Source: Gracilaria domingensis (taxonomy: Eukaryota; Rhodophyta; Florideophyceae; Gracilariales; Gracilariaceae). From it: a stretch of 64,000 nucleotides of DNA. The notes beneath the pieces were generated by a model that saw only the letters and a list, made by a program, of their open reading frames with translations, had not been told where the DNA came from and made no database searches. This document shows, one piece after another, positions 51,462-62,959 of this stretch; within the stretch, counting starts at the first letter, position 1, and every line of letters starts with the position of its first letter. A program made the position numbers and the translations under genes. The DNA lies in NCBI GenBank assembly GCA_022539475.1, contig VCMS01000375.1:1-64000 (forward strand), in the 5' to 3' direction.

Positions 51462-53858
51462 ATGGGTATAACGCCGAGAAAACGAAATAGTACGCAGCGG
51501 AACAAGAGTGGACAGAAGAAGAGAAAAGCATCGGATGATACGAATCAGGCTACAAGCACCGCACTTCCTAAACGGAAGTCGTCCTCGAGGAAAGAGAGAG
51601 TCAGTGGGCGTCCTTCTACAGTACTCTCTTGCCCATCTCGCAGCGGAGCGTCTTCCGGCATTGCGTCAAGAATTCGTGGATCAGCGAACGATGTCGTGCC
51701 GTCAACTGCCGATAATGCAAATCGTGCATCTGTCTCTGCTCCTCAAGAAGATGAGGTAACTCGGCCCAGCGGGTCAGGACAGGAGGGCATGACAACTGGA
51801 ACTGAAGAGGTTCGTATGACACCAAAACCTTTATGTCCCCGGCCGATATCGAAGACCGGAGCTACTGGGACGCGGGTTACGCCGCCCAGTGAATCTGGAC
51901 AACAAGGGACAATGACGAGAAGTCGTGAGAGCCCTAGTATATTAAGATCGTCACGTCCCTCCCTGTCTTCTAGAACTGGGGCCGCTATGAATAGTATTAT
52001 GCCTCGCAATGGGTGCGGACAAGGGAGAAAGACAATAAGAAATCGAGAGACAACTGATAGACGAGTTACTCCTCGACCTTCCCCTCTTTCCAGAACGGGG
52101 GCCGTTGCAGCTCGTACGAGGCCCAATTCATCTGATATACGATGCCATGGAGGAGGACAGACACGGTAGTTGGAGCTCGGAGCCGTGCCAAGGGTGGACA
52201 CAGAACGCCTGCAGCCTCTCGTGTCTAAGGGTATGGCACATGAGGATAGTTCCCATAACGAAATAACACCGAATCCTGCGGCATTACCGGGGCCTGTCGC
52301 CGAAGAGGCTAGCGAAATACCGGAAGATATCCACACTGGTGTGAATTCAACCTCTATGAACAGACGTGATCTTTTAAATGAACTGAATTGCTTGAAAGAA
52401 AAGGTTAAGACGCTACAAGAGGACTTGATGGTTCGGGGTATTCTAGTGAAGGTCGCTCAAGAGCAGAGTACGGCTTTGAAAAAGAGGCTTGAAGAGAAGG
52501 ATCTAGTCATTGAAGGGCTAAGGGGGGCACTGAACCAGGAGGGAGATAGGAGTACACCTGCTGGTGAACCTGGGCAGACAGGTCGAAAGAAGCATAAAAT
52601 TGAGGTGTGCGACGAGTTTCGAGGGGTTGCTCGAGCAGTGTATCACAACATGCTGACGTGGGCAAGGAGAGAAACAAGTGAGCTATGGCTCGAAGGTGAG
52701 TCGCTCACCCGAAATTGGGGTAACCGTGCCGAGAAGGTGGAAGACGCAACTGAGAGTGGGGAAGGGCTTATTGAGCCGGAGGAAGGTGGTTCATACATGG
52801 TTCCTAAAAACCCCGTCGAGCTCTTGGGCAGTTTTGGCATGTTCACACCGTCGGTATAGGGGGGGCCAGATGCTTTGCTGAAGAAAATGGTTGAAAGCGA
52901 GTTGAAGGAGTTGAGCTGGGAAGGTATTAGAAAAGCATCTCTTACCGACAGGTGTATACTGGAACTTTGTGCAGATATGTGCCTTAGGCAGAGAATGCGG
53001 CAGACCATGAGGGACGTTGTGGGCGTTCAGAAGAGAAATACGAGGGATAAACTATTTCTGCTCCTGGGGTACGATCTGATTTGGAGAAGAACAAAGCTGG
53101 TAGAAGAGAATGCTGACGAACTCACAATGCAGTTGAAGGAAGCGTACGAGAACATACTGCGTCTTGACGAAAATGGTGTACCGAACACTTCATGGTGGAG
53201 AAAAGCCCCATTTTTTCGTCTAAAGTACTCCAATGCGGACAATGTCGAGGATATGGCGACGGAAGATCAAGACTTGTTCTTCCGAAACCATGTCGGGATA
53301 TAAGTACTGAAGGAGTTTATTGGGTATGATGTGGAAGACAAGGATACGGGCACCTTTTTAGATGGCACAATACTGTTGCTCGCACGTTTGGACGCTTGGG
53401 TGTTGACGGTTGTGAGCCTTCTAAGTACGGATGTGTCAAGGGGTGGCCAGAGACAGAAACTGTTTACAAAGAAGTTTCCCCAACTGCTACCTCTGTGTTT
53501 AAAGAATGTTCTGGGGGAAGTTAGGCAACGTGTCTTGAGGACCAATTCCAGCGAGTTTCATAATTTTGGAACGACAACGGAAGATTAGACTAAGGTTCTT
53601 GGTAATGACATGAGAGAAGCTACATTTGCATATCGAATGCCGTCGAACGGAAGACTTTACCTCACTGTGAAAGAACCATTTTTTATTGACAGTGTGAGCC
53701 GAAGATTGGGTTCTATTAGCGATTGTTTCGTTGGTGAATGCGAGGAAGGGGATATGGAGTTCAAGGAAATGGACATGAACGATTTCGGAAGTAGCACAGG
53801 ATCACAAGAAAAGGCACCACAAGGTGAACATGTAGACGATGGAGCCCTTAATGTTTAA
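51462..53858 (+). pseudogene. Cassette copy 2: unrecognised coiled-coil protein, one frame with several stops
   Basis: One reading frame runs for 2.4 kb from the ATG at 51462 (MGITPRKRNSTQRNKSG) with about four stops and no frame change. The N-terminal third is Ser/Arg/Thr-rich and disordered, with RNRETT-like repeats. The middle has a coiled coil (LLNELNCLKEKVKTLQEDLM, then a further heptad run). The C-terminal third is globular, with SELKELSWEGIRKASLTDR, RDKLFLLLGYDLIWRRTK and RMPSNGRLYLTVKEPFF. No family was recognised. It follows the methyltransferase-SET gene on the same strand, about 250 bases downstream, and has no counterpart at copy 1, whose equivalent place is taken by the inverted-repeat arm. 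Confidence 0.5.
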
Positions 53859-54112
53859 GGCTGTACAAGATCAACGTGCTCAGTTGGTCCTTCATCTGAA
53901 TCATGATAGAATCGATTGATGTAGAATCGGTGTTGAAACCATTGAAGTGGAGGAAAAAAAAGTGGAGCAGGGTAGTTTGATCGAACAACATGGACAGTTC
54001 CCTGTAGTGCAGAAGCCTGAACCATCCCGTACCAAGGAGTTAGCTCTACGATAGTCTCCGTTTTGGAATGACGAGGGAACGGAAGAGTGTGTTTCTTTTC
54101 ATCGTTTGTAGC

Positions 54113-57034
54113 CTACCGTAAAAATATGGATTTCAATATGTGGTCGATGTTTGTTGCGGGGGGTAAAACCTCGAAATACCGGACAAATGCCACCTCTGGT
54201 GCGGTAAGTGCAGAATCAAGGAGAGTTATTCGAATCAGAGCGACTACCTGGGCAACCCAAGTCTCTGAATCTTCTCCGCTTACCAATACAGTGGAAAACT
54301 TTGGCTTTCTACTGGGACCAAATGCTGGAGAAGCGAAGACACGTTGGATGATGGGGTATTTGGGTCGTCCCAGCTTAAGTGCCTTAGAAGACGAATCGAA
54401 GTGTTCAAGAGTCGGAACGAAACCGCCTTTCACGAGGGCCGAATTCACCAGAGTTATCCTTGTCTTTTCTGGGAAGTATGTAATAGAGTGCTCATCCAGT
54501 GTTTCTTTCACGAGACTGAGGAAAGGAGGAAGGGCCTGTTCACCAATTTGGTCAAGAATCGACCTTGTGTCCGTACTTGAGAACATCTCTCTAACAGCAG
54601 TCCATGTTTTTGAACTGGACATACTTGAAACACAATGTTGAAGAGCTCGTAAAGTGAAAGAACGCCCTCTCATTGCAAACCGAGGAAGCTGTGTGGAAGT
54701 TCCTGGTAAACCTGGATTACGCTGGTAAGGAGTATTGCCATTCCATTGCTTTCTAACATGTCCGTGCTCAATGGAGCGAATAGTCTCCTCCACAGCCGTT
54801 GCTGTTCTTCTAGACGTCTTTTTGTAGTGTCTTTTAAATAGCAGGTGTGCATGTTCGTATATGCCTGCGTCGTAGTACTTGATACTTCCCAGACGGCGAA
54901 TATCGTCCACGAGATGATCGAGAAGATGAAACTTCAGAGTTCCCAGTCTGGAGGGATGAAAATCCGCCAGAGAGTTTGTTGCGAAACGCTTGAAGGCTTC
55001 AATCTCCGAACTAAGACACAGGAGAGAGCTTTCAGTCCAATACGGGTCACGATTGTATCTAAATAAGGTCGAAAGCAAGTCTGAGTACTGAAAGAAAACG
55101 GTTGTGATTGGGGCAACGTCCTGTTCTCCACAGCATATGTCAAAGAATGCTCCTATGAAGGGAAAGACCATGTCAAGTGCTTTGTAGTTTTTGGCCTCCA
55201 GCATTCCACGGAGACCGTCTTTCGTGAAGATACCATTCAAAGATTTGCCTTTCTCCTGCGTGGAGAAATCGATATGTAAACCTTTGGCAGGAGAATCGCG
55301 TTCTCTGGCAGCTAGAATTGCGTTTGCATGGTTGAGGAGTTGGGTGCGTATCGTTCGAAATGAACGCGATGCAGATGTTCCTAATGTGGTGCACAGGGTG
55401 TCTGACTGCAGTCTCTCGATTGTGGCCGTTTTTATCAACTTTGAGATGCCGAGATGCAAGTTGTGTAATGGTTCGAATGAGAACAGACTGTATGGAGACA
55501 ATCCCGGGATCATTCCAAGGCTTACGGAAGTTTCGAGGAACGAAGGAATGAGAGATATGGAATTTGAACGCATCAGAGTATCCGCTTGAGATCTCCTCTC
55601 CCTCGCACGACGTGGACGTCTTTCCGCCTCGTCTTTTTGTGCATGTTGCAAGATAGCTGTGTATGTCTTTCGGATGCTTTTCGTGTGCTTTTGAGAACAT
55701 CCGTTGAATGAGGTGGGAATAGGACTGCATAAAGATGAGCGAGGGGCTTTGCATCTATGACACGGGCTTTCCGTTTTGGTCCCATGAAGAATGGACAGAA
55801 TGTCCTTAGCCTCAGGAATATCCGCACAATAACTTGCAAGCAGAGGATGGCACACTCGACTTAGTTTGTCTTCGCCGATGAACTGAAAACCTTTCTGCGT
55901 GAGATTTAGAATGGGCTCCAGGACTTGACGAAGAGATTTTTGAAGGATTTGCATCCTGGACTCGCGTAGAGACTTGCTAGAAACGAATGGCATTGCGTCT
56001 GCTTCAGATGCGGAAACCTCGATCAGTGTGGTAGTGAAGTATGCCACTACTGTGAGGTCATCACGGATACACTTACGGCGAAGCTCGTCAGAGAAGTTGA
56101 GAAATATGAGGTGAAGAGGATAGGCGGTAACCGATGTTTGCTTTAGAGTTGTTGAAGACTTATCGCTGTATACCTGCAGAAGACCTACGAAAGATTCACT
56201 GTAACTTATTTCTTGGGAGTACCACACTATTCTACTATCCAAAGAGCCCATGACCATTTCCTTAAGTTTTGAGGTGCCGTCTCTTGCGAGAGAGCCGGAC
56301 ATGGGGTGAGATATTTTCGTGGAGTGGGTCTGAGGTATAGGGTAGAAGAATGTGTTTTCGTTGTTAGCCAACTGGAGCTGTTTCACAAGTGTCTGAACGG
56401 GGTCTCTCGTGTAGAGGGTGGCGCTGAACTTACATCCTTCTGGCGAGACAGTTCTTCGATTGAAACCGTCCTTTGAGTCGTATCGTTCGAAAATGGCGTT
56501 CTTCAGTTCTGTACAGCGCTTGGAACTTGTTATGGTGTCGTTGAATCGCTTTTGCGAGAATCGCGGGTCCCGAAGTAGCCCAATTAGCTCGTCAGCCTCA
56601 CGATGACCAAGGTTGGAAGCTACTGAAGCCAGACAAACCGTGAGATAATCCATATGCAAAGCACCGAGGGTCTCCTCAGAAGGCACTGGGCGGGAACTGC
56701 TTCCGTGTTCTCGCTCTAATGATGCGGGACCCGGGGAAGGAGAAACACAATTCGAAGTGTCCGGAATGGGAGGGGCGCACGGAGTGGGGTCGACGATTTC
56801 CTCGGACACCGGAGGCTCGGGAAGGCGACAAGGGGCAGTGACCGTTTCGGAAGATGCGGGCGCGGGTGCGGAAAGCTTGAGACGCTTGCTTCTCCGAATG
56901 GGCCGGCTATTGTCGTCTTCCAGCGCTGCTTTCAGACGAAACGGGCAATGGTTGACATGCTGTTGAAGAGATAAGACTCCTCGGCGAGTAACGAAGGGGC
57001 ACCCACGCTTCTCATGTGTACAGTAGTAGACCAT
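54113..57034 (-). mobile_element. Plavaka-like (CACTA-type) transposase gene, unit 1, open throughout
   Basis: About 973 codons from the ATG at 57034; the frame is open to 57118 with a TTG. The N-terminus has a zinc-finger-like YYCTHEKRGCPF followed by HVNHC. LLQVYSDKSSTT gives the first catalytic Asp region, and AYPLHLIFLNFSDELRRKCI follows. Then come GEDKLSRVCHPLLASYCADI, PEAKDILSILHG and CHRCKAP, the order seen in Plavaka transposases. Later FSFEPLHNLHLGISKLIK replaces the usual DxxH-type motif, and YYDAGIYEHAHLLFKRHYKKT is near the C-terminus. Plavaka elements are cut-and-paste transposons best known from fungi. The frame is intact, so this copy may encode an active protein; terminal repeats were not identified. 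Confidence 0.78.
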
Positions 57035-57400
57035 GGGAAGAAGAAATGAACGAGAAACGACGATAAAGACTGCAAGGGAAGGGCGTCCGAAGGGAGAAGG
57101 AGGTCGAGCGACAGTCAATATCGACGTCTTGCTCAGAACGGAGAATATATTTTGAGTTTAAATCACGTGCTTTCGTTCAAAAAGGAACGTAGGTATACGT
57201 CGACCTCAACACAAGGGTGTACTTCTCGTATTATCTACCACTGGTTATAAACCTGTGGTTTCCCAACGTTGTACGCTGTACACTTGTCCAATCTCGCACA
57301 GAAAAATAAATCTCTTCCCTCCGCCGCCGCCCCCGCCCGTCCGACGTCCGACCTTTTGCTACCGTCGTGATCCGTGCCATCCTCGCGTTCTACTCCGCTC

Positions 57401-57462
57401 CGTCGTACTTTTTTCCGCCCTCGCACTCGCTACGAAGTGCGAGGGCGGAAAAAAGTACGACG
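57401..57462. repeat. Perfect 27-bp inverted repeat (hairpin)
   Basis: CGTCGTACTTTTTTCCGCCC plus TCGCACT is mirrored exactly after an 8-base loop. Unit 2 has only a vestige at 61850-61920, so the perfect arm arose or was restored after the duplication. Confidence 0.9.
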
Positions 57463-57732
57463 GATTACGAAGTAGCGTGATGAGAATGGATTCCATTAAG
57501 CGGACATGAAGCGTACCTCATTCTCTTTCTCCGCCCTCGTCGGACGCCTCCATAAAGCGGACAGCATGCGTATCTCACGGATGTATTCCGTGCAGTCTTT
57601 CCGTGCAGTCTTTTCGTACGTGCTTCCATTTCCTTCTACGTATCTTTGTTCTAAACTAACCAATCCTCATTACGTCTCTTCGCGCTCTGCGACATGTAAA
57701 CGGCAGGAAAAAGGCTTTGGGTTACTTTTGCG

Positions 57733-57880
57733 AGTTACTAGGTCCCTCGACTTTTCTAGCGCAACGTTTCTGTTTTGCTCTATCAATGGTACGTTCTATC
57801 GCATTTCAACTGTATCCAACGGAGCATTGACTAACTTATGGATACTTTCTGCTTGCGTGTACAGGTAAACGACCAATTTC
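57733..57880. repeat. Direct repeat, copy A
   Basis: Begins TTACTAGGTCCCTCGACTTT and ends GTACAGGTAAACGAC. It recurs at 58101-58246 and once in unit 2 near 63026-63160. Confidence 0.8.
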
Positions 57881-57890
57881 ATTTCGTCTC

Positions 57891-58034
57891 TCAAGATCGA
57901 TCTCTGGCTGTTCGGGAAAGGCGATTCTGGTACTTGGTTGGGACATAGGCTGCTCTTTCGTTTATCGCATCTTGCGGTATGTTTGCTGCATGGGCATTCT
58001 TGGTGTCCTTGCTTGTGAGTTCTCGCTTCGACAT
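57891..58034 (-). CDS. Short Lys/Arg-rich ORF, unit 1 version
   Basis: 48 codons from an ATG at 58034: MSKRELTSKDTKNAHAANIP followed by NERAAYVPTKYQNR. The unit 2 version (62959) starts alike but carries about 110 more codons of a repeated motif. Whether it is translated is unknown; it lies upstream of the transposase on the same strand. Confidence 0.35.
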   Translation of the reverse strand: MSKRELTSKDTKNAHAANIPQDAINERAAYVPTKYQNRLSRTARDRS

Positions 58035-58982
58035 CTTTCGCGCTTTACGATCATGGTGGGCTGGAAATCTAACCGATCCCTTTCCTGCTTCTTCTTCCGT
58101 TTGCGAGTTACTAGGTCCCTCGACTTTTCTAGCGCAACGTTTCTGTTTTTTTTTATCAATAGTACGTTCCATCGCATTTCAAATGTATCCAACGGATCAT
58201 TGACTAACTTATGGATACTTTCTGCTTGCGTATACAGGTAAATGACTTTTGATGCGGACGTAGCTCACGAGTTGCAGGTGCAGGTTCCTCAAGTAGGGAA
58301 CCATGCATCTGGGCATGGTTCCCTACATGAGGAACGGAGAGGATGAGGCGCTTCGCGCCTCATCCTCTCGGAGTGCGTATTTGTTCTACCGATACAGCCG
58401 ATGGTGGACGTGCAGTCTGCGGCATCTGCCGCAGATTGGGCCTACACCCGCTCCATCATGGGGATATGGTACATGCAATATAGCGAAGTAGTGGTTAGCA
58501 AAAGCGGTCGATAGAAGAATAGATACGAATAAAACGGTATGATTTCATAATGGGCATCATCTGTACTAGCACTAGTATTCCATGCGTTGCAGGGTATCAT
58601 TCCGCAGAAGGTATCGTGTAATGTGCACCTTAATGGAAACTGAACCTAGACTTCGCGAAATACAGTTCAGGTAGCCCTCGACTAAAGAACTAGCACGAGT
58701 GGAAAACCCACCAGTATTTACTGCACAGCGATTCTGGACGACCCAAGCAATTATCTCCAAATTTTGAAATAATTGATCTCGATATTTTTTTCAAAAAATT
58801 TACTGGACGACCCTTGCCAATTTCTGGACGACCCTCGCCAAAAACTAGCATCTGCAAGAGACAGACGCTGGTCTTTCACCAGTAATTCTACCTGTTTCTC
58901 TCAGGCTGAACCACCATGAGAGGTGGGCGCGTCCTGAACTACGTGTCCGCGTGCGTTTCTCTTCTAGCTGTTCTCTAGTGCA
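58035..58982. other. Distal flank of Plavaka unit 1 and junction with unit 2
   Basis: Contains direct repeat copy B (58101-58246), paired hairpins (58300-58367) and a tail with CTGGACGACCC words repeated at 58732, 58802 and 58824. Similarity to unit 2 ends near 58858; about 120 bases of unique sequence then precede unit 2. Confidence 0.45.
58339..58367. repeat. GAGGATGAGGCGC hairpin, unit 1
   Basis: A 13-bp perfect stem with a TTC loop. The same hairpin is conserved at 63321-63347. It could act as an RNA hairpin or terminator in the element. Confidence 0.75.
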
Positions 58983-61588
58983 TCACATCTCGTAGTACTT
59001 GATACTTCCCAGAGGGCGAATATCGTCGAAGAGATGATCGAGAAGATGAAACTTCAGATTTCTCAGTCTTGAGGAATGAAATTCCGCCAAACGTTTTGTT
59101 ACCGAACGATTAAAAGCTTCAATCTGCGAACGAAGAGACAAGAGAGAGCTTTCAGTCCCATACGGGTCACGATTGTATCTGAAAAGAGTCGAAAGCAAGT
59201 CCGAGTACTGGCAGAAAATGGTTGTGATTCGGGCAGTGTTCTGTTTTCTACAGCATATGTCAAAGAATGCTCCCATGAAGGGGAAAACCATGTCAAGTGC
59301 TTTGTAGTTTTTGGCCTCCAGCATTCCATGGAGACCGTCCTTTGTGAAGATACCATTCAATGACTTGCCTTATCCTGCATGGAGAAATCGATATGTAAAC
59401 CTTTGGCAGGAGAGTCGCGGTCAATGGCAGTTAGAACTTCGTTCGCATGGTTGAGGAGTTGTGCGTATCGTTCGAGATGCAAGTTGTGTAACGGTTCGAA
59501 TGAGAATGGACTGTATGAAGACAGTCTCGGGATCATTCCGAGGCACACGGGAGTTTCGAGGAACGAAGGAATAAGAAATATACGGAATTTGAACGCATCA
59601 GAGTATCCGTCTGAGATCTTCTCTCCCTCGAACGACGTGGAAATCTTTCGGCTTCGTCTTTTTGTGCATGTTGTAAGATAGCTGTGTAGGTCTTTGGAAT
59701 GTTTTTGGTTTGTTTTTGAGAGCGTTCGTTGAATGAGGTGGGAATATCACTGCAAAAAGATGACCGAGGGGCTTTGCATCTATGACAGCGGCTTTCCGTT
59801 TTGGTCTCATGAAGAATAGACAGAATATCCTTAGCCTCAGGAATATCTGCAAAATAATTTGCAAGCAGAGGAGGGCACAATCGACTTAGTTTGTCTTCGC
59901 CGATGAGCTGAAAACCTTTCTGCTTGAGATTTAGAATGAGGCTCCAGGATTTGACGAAGAGATTCTTGAAGAATTTGCATTCTAGAGTTGCGTAGAGATT
60001 TTGCTAGACACGAATGGCATTGCGTCTGCTTCAGATGGGGAAACCTCGACCAGTGTGGTAGGGAAGTTTGCCAATACTGTGAGGTCATCACGGATGCATT
60101 TACGGCGAAGCTCGTCGGATAAGGTGAGAAACATGAGGTGAAGAGGATAGACGGTAACCGATGTTTGCTTTAGAGTTGTTGAAGAATTATCGGTGTATAC
60201 CTGCAGAAGACCTGCGAAAGAATCACTGTAACTTATTTCTTGGGAGTTCCAGACTATTCTACTTTCTGTAGTGCATTGAGAGGTACCGCCCTGACGGGTG
60301 CATAGTAGTAGTTTATTTAGTTGGTGTGCACAGGGTGCACCTCGGGGCCCCACACGTGTTGGGTTGTGACAGTTGTCGTGTCGCTTTCGGAACCCCCCTG
60401 GTAGGTAGATCGTTTATTATTTTCGACGCATGGCTTCTGCCCGTGGGAGGTGCACTTGAGCATCTCCCGCTGGGCTGAGCTCACCGTGATAAATCTGAAG
60501 CACCCCCTAGCCGATTTTCTTATCGTCTAGTTCCCCAAAGGGTCATCCTTCCGTCACTACCGGTGCTCCACGCCTATCTCGTGGCCATTTACTAGCGTCC
60601 GTTGAATGCTCCTTCGTCCCCGTCTGTGTGCTGCGCAATTTGTTTCCAAACCCGGGCATAGTAGGTTGTTCCGGCTGAGGCTGTACTACACTATCAAAGA
60701 AGCCCATCACTATTTCCTTAAGTTTGAGGTGGCGTCTCTTGCGAGAGAGCTGGGCATCGGGTGAGATGTTTTCGTGGACTGGGTATGAGCTTTAGGGAGG
60801 AAGAATGTGTTTTCGTTGATAGCCAAATGGAGCTGTTTCACAAGTTTCTGAACGGGGTCCCTCGTGTAGAGCGTGGCGCTAAACGTACATCCTTCTGGCG
60901 AGACAGTTCTTCGATTGAAACCGTCTTTTGAGGCGTGTCTTTCGAAAATGGAGTTCTTCAGTTCCTTACAGCTCTTGGAACTTGTTATGCTCTCGTTGAA
61001 TAGCTTCTGTGAGAATCGCAGGTTCTGAAGTAGCCCAATTAGCTCGTCTGCTTCACGGTGACCAAGGTTGGAAGCTACAGAAGCCAGATAAACGATGAAA
61101 TAATCCATATGCAAATCATCCAGGGCCACCTCAGAAGGCACTGGGTGGGATCAGCCTCCGTGTTCTCGTCCCAATTTCGCGGGGCCTGGGGAAGGAGAAA
61201 CACAATGCAAAGTGTCTGGAATGAGAGGAGCGCACGGAACGGGTTCAACAATGTCCTCGGACACCGGAGGCTCGGGAAGACGACAATGGAAACTGACCGT
61301 CTCGGAAGATGCCACAGGTGACGCCGGCGCAGAAAGCTTTAGACGCTTGCTTCTTCGAATGGGCTGCCTATTATCGTCTTTCAGCACGGCTTTCAGACGA
61401 AACGGACAATGGTTGACATGCTGTTGAAGAGATAACACCCCGTGCCGACTAACGAACTGGCACCAACGCTTCTTATGTGTACAGTAGTAGACAATGAGAA
61501 GAAGTGAAAGAAAAACGATAATAACGACGGCGAAGAAAGCTCGTCTGTGGAGGGAAGGACGTCGGGTGGCAGTCAAGATCGACCCCAA
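58983..61588 (-). pseudogene. Plavaka-like transposase, unit 2, decayed
   Basis: A diverged direct copy of unit 1. Similarity begins at the position equivalent to 54867, so the C-terminal 250 codons are missing. Five or more frames are needed to follow it (59357-59548, 59533-59880, 59982-60353, 60710-61141 and 61151-61588), which shows multiple frameshifts and stops. The zinc-finger region YYCTHKKRWCQF is still recognisable near 61490. A 424-base insertion lies at 60267-60690. Decay of this unit and integrity of unit 1 indicate that unit 1 is the source or has been selected. Confidence 0.8.
60267..60690. mobile_element. Candidate solo LTR inserted in Plavaka unit 2
   Basis: Comparison with unit 1 delimits an insertion of 424 bases. 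It starts TGTAGTG and ends TACTACA (TG...CA, with the short inverted repeat TGTAGT/ACTACA) and is flanked by near-identical 5-base copies, CTTTC and CTATC. These are the hallmarks of a solo LTR; the family is unknown and no coding part is present. Confidence 0.6.
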
Positions 61589-62439
61589 GCTGAGAATGGA
61601 GAATATATTTCGAATTTAAATCACGTGCTTTCGTTCAAAAAGGAACGTAAGTACACGCCGACCTCAACAAAAGAGTGTACTTCTCGTATTATCTCTACTG
61701 GTTATAAACCTCTGGTTTCGCAACGCTGTACGCTGTACACCTGTCCAATCTCGCCCAAGAAAATAAATCTCTTCCCACCGCCGTCGCCGCCGCCCGTCCG
61801 ACATCCGAACTTCTGTTACCGTCGTGATCCGTGCCATCCATATCCTCGCGTTCTACTTCACTCCGTCGCCACTTTCTGCATTTTACCGCTCTCGCACTCG
61901 CTATGAAGCAGAGGGCAGAGAAGGAGAATGAGGTACTCTTCATGCCCGCTTAATGGTCACCTCCATGAAGCGGATATCATCCGTATCTCACTACATTAAT
62001 CATAGATGAGAGTCTACTCCGTGCAGTCTTTTCGTGCGTTCTTCCTCAACATTCTACGTATCTTTGCTCTGAACTAACCCAGCCTCACCACGTTCCTTCG
62101 CGTTTTGCGATATGTAAACGGCAGGAAATAAGCTTTAGGTTCCCGTTTTCACCTTCCAATTCATTCTATTTGTTCAACTACGACGATGTTCTATCTTTTC
62201 ACCTCGCTTTCTTATGGTAGGTTCGAAACGGCTCTGCTCACGATATGTTTCATGTTGTTCTACGTCTTCTTGCTCACATTTTATTCCATGATTCACATGA
62301 AATCGAAGGTAACAACTCTCTGACGTGCGTCCCTTGCTTTTCTTCCGACATTCACAACGACAGTAAGTAAGCGACCAGTTTCATTTCGTGTCGCAAGATA
62401 GATCTCTGACTGTTCGTTTAACCTATAACTCTGTATTTC
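61589..62439. other. Upstream flank of Plavaka unit 2
   Basis: Diverged equivalent of 57035-57890, without the perfect palindrome and without a gene. Confidence 0.45.
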
Positions 62440-62880
62440 CGATCTTGGGTGACTTTGTTGCGCCAAAGGCACATCTAGCTTCTCGCATCTTGCGCTACTT
62501 TTGGCTTTTTGGCGATCTTGGTTGACTTGGTTGCGCCATAGAATCTTGTCTCTCTTCTTGCGTCTTGCGCTCCTTTTGGTGTATTGGCGATCTTGGTTCA
62601 CTGGCCCGCGCGATAGGTTCACCATTGGCGATCTTGGTTGAATAGGTTGCGCCATAAGATAGTCTCTCTCTTCTCGCATCTTGCGTTATCTTTGGTGCAT
62701 TGGCGATGTTGGTTGACTTGGTTGCGCCATAAGCTCGTCTCTCTTCTCGCGCCTTACGTTGATTTTGCTGTCTTGGAGATCTCGGTTGACTGGCTTGCGC
62801 GATCGGTTCATATTTCGCGTCTTGTACTTCTTTTGAGGGGTTGGAGATTTTGGTTGACTTGGTTGCGACATAGGCTGCTC
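62440..62880. repeat. Minisatellite with about 70-base unit, six to seven copies
   Basis: Words like GGCGATCTTGGTTGACTTGG recur at about 62444, 62511, 62586, 62627, 62702, 62774 and 62842. On the minus strand they encode a repeated SQPRSP-type peptide. Unit 1 has no such array. Confidence 0.8.
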
Positions 62881-62959
62881 TCTCGTTTAATGCAGCTTGC
62901 CGTATTTTTGCGGCATATGCATTTTTGGTTTCCTTGCCAGTGAGTTTTCGCTTCGCCAT
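62495..62959 (-). CDS. Lys/Arg-rich repeat ORF, unit 2 version
   Basis: 154 codons from the ATG at 62959 (MAKRKLTGKETKNAYAAKIR). After residue 40 a unit of about 23 residues with cores such as QASQPRSPRQQNQRK and EERRAYGATKSTNIAN recurs four to five times, encoded by the minisatellite. The repeat keeps the frame open, but the frame may owe that to the repeat itself. No domain was recognised; a basic, disordered protein is predicted. Confidence 0.4.
   Translation of the reverse strand: MAKRKLTGKETKNAYAAKIRQAALNERAAYVATKSTKISNPSKEVQDAKYEPIAQASQPRSPRQQNQRKAREERRAYGATKSTNIANAPKITQDARRERLSYGATYSTKIANGEPIARASEPRSPIHQKERKTQEERQDSMAQPSQPRSPKSQK

Larger units (their letters stand above)
57035..57890. 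other. Upstream flank of Plavaka unit 1
   Basis: It is shared in diverged form with 61590-62290 of unit 2. It contains a 62-base palindrome (57401-57462) and the first copy of a 148-base direct repeat (57733-57880). Open frames here (for example 57506-57868) have no recognised domain. Confidence 0.45.

Noticed and set aside
54113-57034. Assignment of the transposase to the KDZ/Zisupton group
   Set aside because: The order zinc finger, YSDKS, AYPLHL, LASYCADIPE, CHRCKAP fits Plavaka better; KDZ signatures were not seen.
57972-58241. Hydrophobic ORFs on the plus strand in the Plavaka flank
   Set aside because: Antisense to the Lys/Arg-rich ORF and spanning a duplicated segment; no domain and no independent support.
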